Positions 33,326-43,923 of a stretch of DNA of 64,000 bases are shown piece by piece. The translations under genes were made by a program, and so were the position numbers. The stretch is from NCBI GenBank assembly GCA_031761405.1, contig JASEVX010000001.1, positions 21,355,584 through 21,419,583 of the forward strand. Reading direction: 5' to 3'. How positions within the stretch are numbered: position 1 is the stretch's first letter; each line of letters begins with the position of its first letter. The notes under the pieces were generated by a model, which had not been told where the DNA came from, ran no database searches, and saw only the letters and a list, made by a program, of their open reading frames with translations. This stretch comes from Serripes groenlandicus (Eukaryota; Mollusca; Bivalvia; Cardiida; Cardiidae).

Positions 33326-33820
33326 ATGAATGCCCAAGCTGAAGAAGATTTTGTGTTTGCATGTTTGTTGGGTGCGTCAGCAAGAAGAAGGCAGTTGCAG
33401 AAATGGAATGCCAGAGTGCAGCAGTCAGGAAGAGGGCGAAGAATGCGGATGAGAAGGCCAAGATCCATGTGGGTGCGCGAATGGTTATCGGTAGTTGGAA
33501 GGCAGCAGCTGGGCCACTACGCAATATTTATCACCAGAGAGCACCGCATCGAAGATGTCAACGCCTTTCAGAACCACCTGAGGATGCCTCCAGAACTTTT
33601 CGACGAGATCCTGGAAAAAGTAACACCAGCCATCGAGAGACAAGACACACAGTTCCGCTCTGCCCTACCACCTGGACTGAAGCTGTCAGTGACTCTGAGA
33701 CATCTGGCCACTGGGGACAATTATTCGTCACTCTCCTATGTGTTCCGGTGCAGTAAAGCAACTATCTGCCATATGGTGCCAGAACTTTGCAAGGCCATCG
33801 TGGAAGCCTACAAGGATTAA
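33326..33820 (+). pseudogene. Harbinger transposase, N-terminal part only
   Basis: 164 codons. A basic N-terminus (GRGRRMRMRRPRSMWVREWL) precedes the family's helix-turn-helix region: HLRMPPELFDEILEKVTPAI, ERQDTQFRSALPPGLKLSV, TLRHLATGDNYSSLSYVFR and CSKATICHMVPELCKAIVEA. It stops after YKD, before any of the DDE catalytic domain (HARBI1-like proteins are usually about 350 residues or more). Sequence beyond the stop is the antisense neighbour, so the catalytic half has been deleted. DNA binding might remain, but transposition cannot. Confidence 0.8.
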
Positions 33821-33829
33821 GTGGTCGCT

Positions 33830-34139
33830 CCGTCCACAGTCTTTCTTTCGCCGCCGCGTCTTTGAAACCAACCAGACGCTTGGAGTATAGCGTGGAGGAA
33901 GTCATTGATGAGGTCCTTCTCATCCTCCGATAAGTTGGTGACGACCTCCTAGCAGGTCCTCATCCTCAGGTTTATGTTCCAGTTCAGGGACCGGGTGAAC
34001 AGCAGCAGCACGCTCCTCTTCATCTGGCTGCTGTGAACTGCGAGGATCTCCAGGCTGCTCCCGCTCCTCTACAGGTGGTTGTGCAGGACGGGGGAGGTGG
34101 GGGCGGGGGCTTCCTACGTCTTGGCTTCTTCGGTGGCAT
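33830..34139 (-). pseudogene. Myb/SANT-like Harbinger accessory protein, frameshifted
   Basis: From the ATG at 34139 the minus strand reads MPPKKPRRRKPPPPPP. It then needs a frame change to EEREQPGDPRSSQQPDEEE and another to NLSEDEKDLINDFLHAIL, which resembles the start of a Myb/MADF-type domain. The domain is cut off at the junction with the transposase. Such proteins help bring Harbinger transposase to its DNA. Its tail-to-tail order with the transposase fits the family, and internal deletion has removed both C-termini. Confidence 0.55.
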
Positions 34140-34279
34140 ACATTAGCCTTCGTTCTTTAAAGCTTGGTCTTCTCTCTTCGTAGTGTAGATGCAGTAATGT
34201 GTCGTCGATTACTCAGACTCGAATGAAGCTCCCCTGCCTGACCCGGATTTTATATATTACCTCCCAGACCACGCACGCC

Positions 34280-34530
34280 GTTTCAGACCGTAGTAGAACG
34301 CAACGCGCCGTAGCGCGCCGGGCCCGTAAACCGTCACACGCCTGGACGCTCCGTGTGTTAACGTGTGAGACCGTAGTAGAACGCAACGCGCCGTAGCGTT
34401 CCGGGCCCGTAAACCGTCACACGCCGGGACGCGCCGTGTGTTAACGTATGAGACCGTAGTAGAACGCAACGCGCCGTAGCGTGCCGGGCCCGTAAACCGT
34501 CACACGCCGGGACGCGCCGTTATTGAACGT
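34280..34530. repeat. 83-bp tandem repeat, about three units
   Basis: GACCGTAGTAGAACGCAACG recurs at 34286, 34369 and 34452. The unit is GC-rich and lies in the right arm of the Harbinger element. Confidence 0.9.
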
Positions 34531-34719
34531 GACAAAACTTGAAAGGATCGTGAGATGCCGGGGAGTACACATGATACACATGCTTCCCGTCCCACTACGG
34601 ACCGCCTCCAAGTTGTGTTTGTTACGGCCTATTACGTACTTTCACGTTGTGTTGCGTTCACCCCGTTTTATTACGGCCTATTAGGTTTCTCATCCGCATC
34701 GTGAATGCCATGGCAAATT

Positions 34720-35440
34720 TTTGGATTTTTAAGAACAATTTGGACTTAATAATATACTTACATAAGTACATGTTTTAACAGGCTCGTCTGAATCCTCATT
34801 GTTCGCTTTTTAGTGTTTCGGTGTTTTAAGATTTTCAATGTCAATATACAGAAACCAACATCATACGACATATGTATGCATATGTATACTTATAGTGCGA
34901 ACAATTTGGACTTTAACATGTATTAATAGGCTGATCTGAATCCTTACAGTTCGCTTTTAAAACTGTAGGTGTTTGTTATTTCATTACACATGAACTAAAC
35001 CCGTTAAACCTATAAGCTATAAATATTGTCATTGTCAGTGTTTTGTTATATCCCTTATATAGTTTGTGTCATATAATTCTCTATATTTTTGTGTTAGATT
35101 TCAGATATATGAACTACTGAATAATGCTTAATAAACAGTGTATGGTTCTAATTATGATATACTTTATTTTTCAAATGTACTCTCTTGAAGACATGACATG
35201 TCTCTGGTTGTATTTACATAACTCCCGTAAAAGCCTGTCGTCGTATACTTTAAATAAGGAGTAGTTGATTACAACAACGTTGTGTCCATATTTCGTATTA
35301 AGGTAATGTATCAATCCTAGTGTTGGAAAAGGACAACTAGTTACCCGAGTTATAACCTCTAACAAAAATCCACGGCTGGCACTACTCTACTACTGAAGAA
35401 GAGACTAGGGTTTATCACTGTTTATTCATCACTCTCGTGG
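34720..35440. other. Intergenic, nothing recognised
   Basis: AT-rich, with no supported gene. Confidence 0.5.
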
Positions 35441-35444
35441 CGTG

Positions 35445-37418
35445 CACCCTAACCACTACCCCACCGAGATAGTGCTTATTTCACACACTGATTTAAACCA
35501 GGAACTATTTGAACAAGGTGTCCGAACTCTACCCTACACATAGTGTATATATCGTTGTCATCGTTCCGAAGGTGTGCACTCTAACCACTACCCAACCGAG
35601 TTAGTACTTATAGATAAGATAGTGCTTATTTCACACACTGATTCAAACCAGGAATCATTTGAACAAGATGTCCGAACTCTACTTTACACATATATTATGT
35701 CGTTGTCATCGTTCTCGAGGTGGGTACGATAACTACAAACCCACCGATATAGATGTTGAAATAACCAACCAACTCGAGCGAGGAACCATTTGAACAAGAT
35801 GTCCGAACTCTACGCTACACATATATTATGTCGTTGTTATCGTTCTCGAGGTCGACACGCTTACCACTACCTCACCGATATATATAAGTTGAAATAACAA
35901 ACTAATTCGAACCAGGAACAATTTGAACAATAAGTCCGAACTCTACCCTACACATATATTATGTCGTTGTCATCGTTCTCGAGGTGAGCACTCTAAACAG
36001 AACCCCACCGATAATGTAGACTAATGTACTAAAAGTTGAAATAACAAACTAATTCAAACCAAGAACCTTTTGAACAAGATGTCCGAACTCTACCCTACAC
36101 ATATATTATGTCGTTGTCATCGTTCTCGAGGTTGGCACTCTAAACAGAACCCCACCGATAATGTAGACTAATGTACTAAAAGTTGAAATAACAAACTAAT
36201 TCAAATCAAGAACCTTTTGAACAAGATGTCCGAACTCTACCCTACACATATATTATGTCGTTGTCATCGTTCTCGAGGTGGGCACGCTAACCACTACCTC
36301 ACCGATATATATATAAGTTGAAATATAACAAACTAATTCGAACCAGGAACCATTTGAACAAGATGTCCGAACTCTACCTTACACCTAATTTATGTCGATG
36401 TCATCGTTCTCGAGGTGAGCACTCTAACCGCTACCCCACCGAGATAATACTCTTGAACAAGAGGTCCGAACTATACCTTACACCTAATTTATGTAGTTGT
36501 CATCTTTATCAAGGCGAGCACTCTAACCGCTACCCCACTGAGATAATACTCTTGAACAAGAGGTCCGAACTATACTTTACGCCTAAGTTATGTAGTTGTC
36601 ATCTTTATCAAGGCGAGCACTCTAACCGCTACAGCACCGAGATAAAACTCTTGAACAAGAGGTCCGAACTATACCTTACACCTAATTTATGTATTTGTCA
36701 TCTTTATCAAGGCGAGCACTCTAACCGCTACCCCACCGAGATAATACTCTTGAACAAGAGGTCCGAACTATACCTTACACCTAATTTATGTAGTTGTCAT
36801 CTTTATCAAGGCGAGCACTCTAACCGCTACCCCACCCAGACAATACTCTTGAACAAGAGGTCCGAACTATACCTTACACCTAATTTATATCGTTGTCATC
36901 TCTATCAAGGCGAGCACTCTAACCGCTACCCCACCCAGATATTACTCTTGAACAAGAGGTCCGAACTATACCTTACACCTAATTTATGTAGTTGTCATCT
37001 TTATCAAGGCGAGCACTCTAACCGCTACCCCACCCAGACAATACTCTTGAACAAGAGGTCCAAACTATACTTTACGCCTAATTTATGTAGTTGTCATCTT
37101 TATCAAGGCGAGCACTCTAACCGCTATCCCACCGAGATAATACTCTTGAACAAGAGGTCCGAACTATACCTTACACCTAATTTATGTAGTTGTCATCTTC
37201 ATCAAGGCGAGCACTCTAACCGCTAACCCACCGAGATAATACTCTTGAACAAGAGGTCCGAACTATACCTTACACCTAATTTATGTAGTTGTCATCTTTA
37301 TCAAGGCGAGCACTCTAACCGCTACCCCACCGAGATAATACTCTTGAACAAGAGGTCCGAACTATACCTGACACATAATTTATGTAGTTGTCATCTTTAT
37401 CAAGGCGAGCACTCTAAA
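35445..37418. repeat. Satellite-like array: seven 131-150-bp units, then ten 99-bp units
   Basis: The motif GAACAAG(A/G)(T/G)GTCCGAACT starts at 35511, 35661, 35792, 35925, 36072, 36219 and 36356, then every 99 bp from 36455 to 37346. On the minus strand each unit holds a tRNA A-box-like GGGTAGCGGTTAGAGTGC. The long units also hold a B-box-like TGGTTCGAATT, so the unit looks derived from a tRNA-type SINE. The 302-codon open frame through the 99-bp part exists only because 99 is divisible by three. Confidence 0.9.
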
Positions 37419-37421
37419 AAC

Positions 37422-37572
37422 AAGATGCTGTTGATAACTTACTTAACGTTATAAGCACAGACCCATACATTGGACATAGGGAAACAGCCCTCAACCTGCT
37501 GGAGTGGATATTCAAACAAGAACTTGACATACAAGGAGCTATTATGTGTTTTGGAGAATCCTGGAGAATCAG
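37422..37572 (+). pseudogene. Inverted 3' fragment of a Mab-21 gene
   Basis: The plus strand reads DNLLNVISTDPYIGHRETAL, NLLEWIFKQELDIQGAIM and CFGESWRIR. This corresponds to residues 636-683 of copy A, in the orientation opposite to both full genes. It joins the end of the 99-bp array on one side and a foldback/repeat segment on the other. It is about 50 codons, with no start or stop of its own. Confidence 0.85.
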
Positions 37573-37584
37573 ATCTCATTTTGT

Positions 37585-38237
37585 TTATCAAATGTTTTCT
37601 AGGTCATCTGCTGCATATGTGTTGTATGTGGGAAAGGGTTAAACTGAGAACAAGGACTACTGTGATTCCTTTTTAGTTGGCTAGTCCTGAAGGTCTGTTT
37701 TCGTATGACTAGGCCTCCCATGTGATTTCTGTAAAGCTTTTAAAAATATAGTAGCGGACTTCTGCCCGGCGACTAATAAAGCAATGTCAGAAGAGTCACA
37801 AATAACAAAACTGATATATGTGTAAGAACTGATTGAGGGTGTATGCTGATCTCGACCTCAGTGCGTCGAAATGTCCCGTCCGTCAGTTCTCTTGTGACGG
37901 GTTCATGCGGTGGTCATAATAATATAAGTATTTTAAACCCGAAGAATACTCCATGATATTGCAGTTGGTATGCTTCATGAGCAAGTACACCTTTTGTAAC
38001 ATTGTTTTCAACTCTTTTTCAATCAAAACACTTTCATCTTTTCAGGTTTTCCGTATTTTTGCCCAAGCTGTTTTTTAAAGTCGTCTGCTGCAGTTTTGTT
38101 GTTTGTGGTCGAGGGTTAAATATTGGTTTTACGTCTGGTGAAAAGGTGTCTTATAATATCTCCGTAACAGGATAACATGAATGGGTTTGTTAGGGGTTAC
38201 ATTTCTAGGTTCCCGCAAAAACGTACATATATGCTTC
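37585..38237. repeat. Duplicate of 16725-17190 with foldback end pieces
   Basis: It contains the ATGTGGGAAAGGGTTAAACT terminus, the TGAGAACAAGGACTACTGTG block and a second foldback half ending near 38118. It lacks the 1.2-kb repeat/LINE insertion of the other locus. Confidence 0.75.
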
Positions 38238-38462
38238 TTTTAACCATTTCCAGCAAACAACAAATCTGCAGCATATGACTTTGAGATCATCTCAACGTAA
38301 ATAGTTTTTTTTTTATAAAAGTTTAAGATAAATTATTAGAAACATTAAGGCAAAAAAAAGAGAATTAACTTATTATGAGCAATTTTTCCTTTTGCCATAC
38401 TGTTTTCAAACTTCGTCTGCTCTATGGGCGTCAGCAAGTGCATGTGTTGGAATAGGTTAAAA
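38238..38462. mobile_element. Foldback MITE, copy beside Mab-21 B
   Basis: Duplicate of 18422-18650. It starts TTTTAACCATTTCCAGCA and ends GTGTTGGAATAGGTTAAA. Confidence 0.7.
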
Positions 38463-38529
38463 TAAGGCGATCAGTCATGATTCTCTGGTTAGAATGGTGG
38501 ACATATGCAGTTTCATCTCAGTATTCACT

Positions 38530-38885
38530 GTTCACAAAATCAGTAAGACCCACATATCGTCTGACTTGGTTCATTTCATTAATCAAGGAAAACACAAGTA
38601 AGAACCAGATATCATCTGACTTGTTTCATTTCATTAATCAAGGAAAACACAAGTAAGAACCAGATACCGTCTGACTTGGTTCATTTCATTAATCAACAAA
38701 AACACAAGTAAGACCCAGATATCATCTGACTTGGTTCATTTCATTAATCAAGGAAAACACAAGTACGAACCAGATATCAGCTGACTTGGTTCATTTCATT
38801 AATCAAGGAAAACACAAGTAAGAACCAGATATCGTCTGACTTGGTTCATTTCATTAATCAACAAAAACACAAGAAAGGCCCTGAT
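38530..38885. repeat. 55-bp minisatellite, about six units
   Basis: Same unit as 18720-19205, with AGAACCAGATATC variants, in the equivalent place downstream of copy B. Confidence 0.95.
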
Positions 38886-39597
38886 CCATAATCCTGACTT
38901 TATAATGTTTCTTTAGTTGATAAGCAACCAGATAAATAGAATGGTGATGTCATATGAATGAAACTGTTCATCGGGACTGTGTGATCTGCGATGATCATAG
39001 ATCAGTATTTGCCTCTGATAACCCAGTCTGATCATATTCTGATTTCGTTTCCGACATTCCATGCACATATCAGATATAGGGATTATAACATAACTAAATC
39101 CCGACTCAACCAAATTAGTTTGCATTATCTTTTTACTTCTATTATTCATAAAGGACACTTTTCGTGTGATGTGACTAATATTTTGTTAAACCTTAAACAT
39201 ATTATTTATATTTGATTTTTTTCTTTACTTATTATGGTATGATAAGAATGTTTATAAAAATAAATTAAGAAATTCATCAAATATTTATAGATATTTGTTA
39301 ACACTGTGGGAAAAGGAGAAAATGTTCAGTATAATCCATGTTACTCATTTCAACAATGTTTCCGAAAGTCGTATTGAACATTTTGAAACTTGAATACAGA
39401 CAAATGAAAATGTCCGTCTCATTGACGCCTTTTCAAAACACATTTATAAAGAAACCTTCTTTTATTGAGCAAAGTCTCCTTTGCCGTAATCTCAATAGTT
39501 TATCTACAATGTTTCGAAAAAGACAATTATGAAAAGATTACACATCATAAAAGGTCAGATCTGATCAACAATTCGTATATATAATGAGTCATTTCGA
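38886..39597. repeat. Distal copy of the Mab-21 3' flank
   Basis: It aligns with the 3' flank of copy A (19300-19990) and, with a deletion, with 40074-40612. It precedes a C-terminal gene fragment. Confidence 0.8.
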
Positions 39598-40073
39598 ATC
39601 AATTACATCATGTTAATTAACCCTGTTTATTGAACGAATAACTTCCAGAACATGCCATTTAGCAGCATTGTGAATCGGTCTGATTCTCCAGGATTCTCCA
39701 AAACACAAAATAGCTCCTTGTATGTCATGTTCTTGTTTGCATATCCACCCCAGCAGGTTGAGGGCTGTTTCCCTATGTCCAATGTATGGGTCTGTGCATA
39801 TAACGTTAAGTAAGTTATCAACAGCATCTTGTTTATAGACGGGCTTGTTTGTCTTTGAATATAGAATATACTGCAGGAAGTACAGGTAAACTTTGGAGTC
39901 AATAAAGATCTAGTCAAACAAGAAATCCTGCTTTTCATCCCTAGAATCAGGCGGTGTATGTACCGAACGATACATCTCGTAATGTAAAGCTGTAGGTACA
40001 AGATTGGCCTGATGAGGTACAAAGGCTAAACATCCAGCTGTACATGTTCTCGCGAACTCCGTGTACGGAATGT
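39598..40073 (-). pseudogene. Mab-21 C-terminal fragment (tandem partial duplicate)
   Basis: About 158 codons corresponding to the end of the gene, from YTEFARTCTAGCLAFVPHQ to NSVN. Small indels shift the frame around the sequence equivalent to ENFWFDWIVID and give a premature stop. It begins abruptly at a junction with 3'-flank sequence. It lies immediately beyond the 3' flank of copy B, so a unit of flank plus gene end (about 1.1 kb) was duplicated in tandem. Confidence 0.85.
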
Positions 40074-40613
40074 CTATATGAATGAAACTGATCATCGGGA
40101 CGGTGTGATCTGCGATGATCATAGATCAGTATGTGCCTCTGATAACACAGTCTGATCATATTCTGATTTCGTTTCCGACAAGCCATGCACATATCAGATA
40201 TAAGGTCTATTATAACATAACTAAAACCCGAGTCAACGAAATTATTTTGCATTAACCTTTTAATGCAATTATTCATAAAGGTCAGTTTTCGTGTGCTGTG
40301 ACTTGTATAGTTTTTTAAACTTTAAACATATCATTTATGTTTGATTATTTTCTGTACAGATTATCGGATATGATATAAAAAATATAAACAGAAATTAAGA
40401 AATTCATCAAGTAATTATAGATATGTGTTAACACTGTGGGAAAAGGAGAAAATGTTCAGTATAATTGAAGAAACCTTCTTTTATTGAGCAAAGTCTCCGT
40501 TGACGTACTCTCAATAGTTTATCTACAATGTTTCGAATAAGACAATTATGAAAAGAATACACATCATAAAAGGTCAGATCTGATCAACAATTCGTATCTA
40601 TGATGAGTCATTT

Positions 40614-42731
40614 CTAATCAATTACATCATGTGAATTAACACTGTTTATTGAACGAATAACTTCCAGAACGTGCCATTTAGCAGCATTGTGAATCGGTCT
40701 GATTCTCCAGGAATCTCTAAAACACTTAATAGCTTGTGGTATGTCATGTTCTTGTTTGAATATCCACCCCAACAGGTTGAAGGCTGTTTCCCTATGCCCC
40801 AGGCCTGAGTCTGTGCTTATAACGTTAAGTAAGTTATCAACAGCAACTTGTTTACAGACGGGCTTGTTTGTCTTTGAATACAGAATATACTGCAGGAAGT
40901 ACAGGTAAACTTTGGAGTCAATAACAATCCAGTCAAACCAGAAGTTCTCCGCATCATCTCTAGAATCAGTCGGTGTATGTACCGAACGATACATCTCGTA
41001 ATGTAAAGCTGAAGGTACAATATTGGCCTGATGAGGTACAAAGGCTAAGCATCCAGCTGTACATGTTCTCGCGAACTCCGTGTAAGGAACGTCTTGTACA
41101 CCACGTTCAATCAATGTTTCACTCAGATAAATCAGCCCTTCTGTAGCACAGCCACAAACTGATACAACATGTGATTTCAAAGAAGTTTCACAATGAAGAA
41201 GAATAGTCTCACATAAATCGTTTCTGTCACTCTGCAAACAGTAGGAAGCGACTATTAAATACGCGGAGATGGTATCATAGTTTTTACTTTCTTCTATGTA
41301 ATTCTTAAACCGACCAAACATCACCCTCAATCGATAAGGGTCTATGGTAGTCAGCATAGTACTAGCTATACCTTGTGCTATTTGTAGGCGTAGATGAGGA
41401 ATAAAGTATCGTAATGCTTGTCTGGTATCTTTTTCAGTATGATATCTAACGCAGTCAGTTTGTAAAAGATGTGTTTGCTTCGAGAGTAATTCTACAATAT
41501 AATGACTAGCTGATTTACTATAGCACTGATTTAGGCTTAGCCATGCAAGACTCCGAAGTGATGTAATAAGGTTCATATACAATCTTAATGAGTTTTTAGA
41601 AACATTATTAGGCTTTATCCTTATTATACTAAGTCCGCACCCAAAAAGCACATTTGACATCACATTGCCGATGTCATCACATGTTATTGACCAGATAAAT
41701 CTGCACCAATGGTTTATCATGTTTTCTAGGACAGAATGTACCTGTCGTAGCATTCTATGCTGAATTCTGTCAAACATGTTTTCATTCGGAATAAAGTAAT
41801 TTGGACAGTACTGCTCCTTTACCCAGTGTAATAGTAGTTTGATACAAAGAAGCGTGCATTCTAGTAGGTTTCTACGGGTCCAGAATTCACAGGGAGTTCT
41901 TTCAATTGTATATAACAAACATGTTTTACAGTGATACGATGATATCGATTCGGGTACACGTCGATGTATGATGTCTTTCTTTATCATTTTAAGTAAGATG
42001 TAGCATTTGTGCTGGGTCGAGTTAAGGCTAGACATGAGTTCACGTTCCTGGAGTGAAAATGAAAGCCTCCATTCGATCGGACCATTTTCACTTGATGGAT
42101 GATTTTTCCCGACAAAGAAACATCCGAATTCTGTCAACATATGTATTTGTGTTTGATTAAGCCGATTGCACTGTGTAACCCTAGTTACCCAGGATTTGGC
42201 AAAACAAGGTATGTGATGACATCTTAATGAGAAAACTAGATCTAAATCTATATACATGTGTCTCCATGCAGGTCCATTTATCTCTAGATCCTCTTCATTA
42301 ATGTTATGTACGTGTTGTAAACACATTCTGCCGTATTGATCGGGTACACACTCATAGTTAGTGGTCGTGTCGGGGTGATAAATCGGAACTTTGTTTAAGA
42401 CTGCTTGTAGCTTACAATATCCGGGATTAGCCGTGTCATCTGTCACCATGAGGTAAGATAGACCGTGTTGTGATGCATCAGAGATTTTCTCTACAACAGG
42501 TTCGCTTGAACATAATAGAATGTCTAAGTCTGAATCCAACCCTGTTGTTGTTGTACCCTCATATCTACTTCCTATAAAGTACATTTTGAAATCTTCGTCG
42601 TCAATAAAGTTTGATACAATTTCATCTACTATTACGCGTTCTTTGTATTTGCCCCTCATCTCTTCTGAAGCGCCGATCCAATCCAGAATTTCATAAAGAC
42701 GGATTGATAAAGTGTGGTAATGATCATCCAT
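40614..42731 (-). CDS. Mab-21/cGAS-like nucleotidyltransferase protein, copy B
   Basis: One open exon of 705 codons, paralogue of copy A. Nucleotidyltransferase residues are G54-S55 (IGSRYEGTTTTG), D68-L-D70 and probable third acid D164 in IDLDLVFSLRCHH. The Mab-21 helical lobe (EWRLSFSLQERELMSSLN onward) and the TPR-like C-terminus (HRETAFNLLGWIFKQEHD) match copy A. Differences are concentrated at residues 28-77, 144-166 and about 370-440; other blocks are nearly identical. Copy B lacks four residues before the third acid and ends in NSHDVID, without TDSK. The start ATG follows a conserved acceptor at 42748. Family knowledge points to innate sensing through cyclic-dinucleotide synthesis; the activity itself is not shown by the sequence. 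Confidence 0.9.
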   Translation of the reverse strand: MDDHYHTLSIRLYEILDWIGASEEMRGKYKERVIVDEIVSNFIDDEDFKMYFIGSRYEGTTTTGLDSDLDILLCSSEPVVEKISDASQHGLSYLMVTDDTANPGYCKLQAVLNKVPIYHPDTTTNYECVPDQYGRMCLQHVHNINEEDLEINGPAWRHMYIDLDLVFSLRCHHIPCFAKSWVTRVTQCNRLNQTQIHMLTEFGCFFVGKNHPSSENGPIEWRLSFSLQERELMSSLNSTQHKCYILLKMIKKDIIHRRVPESISSYHCKTCLLYTIERTPCEFWTRRNLLECTLLCIKLLLHWVKEQYCPNYFIPNENMFDRIQHRMLRQVHSVLENMINHWCRFIWSITCDDIGNVMSNVLFGCGLSIIRIKPNNVSKNSLRLYMNLITSLRSLAWLSLNQCYSKSASHYIVELLSKQTHLLQTDCVRYHTEKDTRQALRYFIPHLRLQIAQGIASTMLTTIDPYRLRVMFGRFKNYIEESKNYDTISAYLIVASYCLQSDRNDLCETILLHCETSLKSHVVSVCGCATEGLIYLSETLIERGVQDVPYTEFARTCTAGCLAFVPHQANIVPSALHYEMYRSVHTPTDSRDDAENFWFDWIVIDSKVYLYFLQYILYSKTNKPVCKQVAVDNLLNVISTDSGLGHRETAFNLLGWIFKQEHDIPQAIKCFRDSWRIRPIHNAAKWHVLEVIRSINSVNSHDVID

Positions 42732-43220
42732 TTTGTTGCACTTTTACCTATAAATAGAAACAATTTATTTGTAGAAAAAGACTAGTTTATCAAAATTGCC
42801 ATATAAAGTTATCGATTTCTAATTCCGTTTTAGTGACCATAGACAGTTGTTAAACCTTATACGTCATACGAAAGCTGAAAGCGATATTTAGAGGTCATAT
42901 AATTAAAGATCATCACGATAACACGGCATATGTATGTTGTCCATTATTGTGTTATCATCTCTGTTCTCAAAGGCATCCCAGACGCTTGCAGGACACGATG
43001 ACGAGCGATGAAGATCCTGGTCAGACTGGGTCAGGTGGATGCGCAAGCCGACCTAGATGTTCGATGGTTGTAAATTCCGAAGGTTGGTTTTCACGTTACT
43101 CGGCTCATTGATGTACATGTGTATACATGTGTGTAATTCATTATCATCGTTGCCCTGATGAGTAGAGTAAATGAAACCGGTTGGCACGTTTTAAACCAAT
43201 GTAGTAGGTTTGTTTTACTA

Positions 43221-43462
43221 TATCGAGGGCTTGTCGAGAAACAGTTGTAACTAAAAGCCTATTTTGAAAACCCTGGTTTGGGGGCAATTTTGACCCCTTT
43301 GTAAACAATGCAAATTCAGAACGAGCAATGGCACCTAAACTTCCATTGTTTACCAAGAACAATGATTTAACGCATTTAAAGAAGGACTTTATGGCGATGT
43401 GATTAACCTTGGTAAAAAAATACAAATTTTAGTTACAACTGTTTCACGCCAAGCCCTCGATA
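43221..43462. mobile_element. Tc1/mariner-type MITE in the copy B intron
   Basis: A 238-bp element (43223-43460) with inverted termini TCGAGGGCTTG...AAACAGTTGTAACTAAAA and its complement, about 33 bp each with few mismatches. TA lies on both sides. It sits in the AT run that is uninterrupted in copy A, so it inserted after the duplication. It has no coding capacity. Confidence 0.85.
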
Positions 43463-43654
43463 TATATACATGAATGAGTCACGTCACATAACTACCGACC
43501 GTGTGTATTCACAACAATCGAAGATCAAGATCTAGTGGAGTAAATATACGTATTTTAGTCGCAGGTCTGGTATAATGAATCCATACCAAAGGGATTTATA
43601 CTTGATATTACCCAGAGAAATACCTTGATATCAGTGAAGAGTGGCAAGTTACAC

Positions 43655-43805
43655 ACACCCAATAAACCACAACACACCCAATAAACCACGAAACACCCAA
43701 TAAACCACGAAACACCCAATAAACCACAAAACACACAATCAACCACGAAACACCCAATAAACCACAAAACACACAATAAACCACAAAACACACACTAAAC
43801 CACGA
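43655..43805. repeat. Minisatellite of 18-bp CCACAAAACACACAATAA units
   Basis: About eight units with ACGAAACACC variants, corresponding to the smaller arrays in the copy A intron. Confidence 0.9.
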
Positions 43806-43923
43806 AAAGGCACACATTATTAGGTTTTTGTAAACTTAAACAAAAGGATTAATTATATAAAATCGAGGGAACATAAAAGCAAGACGTACTTATATGTGAC
43901 ATATGCAATACATAATGTCTTAC

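Larger units (their letters stand above)
32895..34720. mobile_element. Defective PIF/Harbinger transposon
   Basis: A GC-richer island than its surroundings, with a plus-strand transposase N-terminus and a convergent, broken Myb-like gene. This is the two-gene set of Harbinger elements. Subterminal regions share short inverted motifs (for example AACGTGA). I could not fix the terminal inverted repeats or the 3-bp target duplication by eye, so the limits are approximate. Confidence 0.65.
42748..43923 (-). other. Inferred 5' UTR intron of copy B
   Basis: Donor CAG|GTAAGACATT (43923) and acceptor TCTATTTATAG|GTAAAAG (42748) on the minus strand, 1176 bp. It differs from copy A by a TA-flanked MITE and by having a single CCACAAAACAC block. 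Confidence 0.65.

Noticed and set aside
34199..34469. ORFs with repeated ACDG/RVLRS motifs
   Set aside because: They are translations of the 83-bp GC-rich tandem repeat in the Harbinger arm.
36318..37226. 302-codon open frame on the plus strand
   Set aside because: It is the translation of the 99-bp tandem array, open only because the unit is a multiple of three; the protein is pure repeat without a domain.
43144..43425. 93-codon ORF in the copy B intron
   Set aside because: It lies mostly inside the TA-flanked MITE, is absent from copy A and has no recognisable domain.
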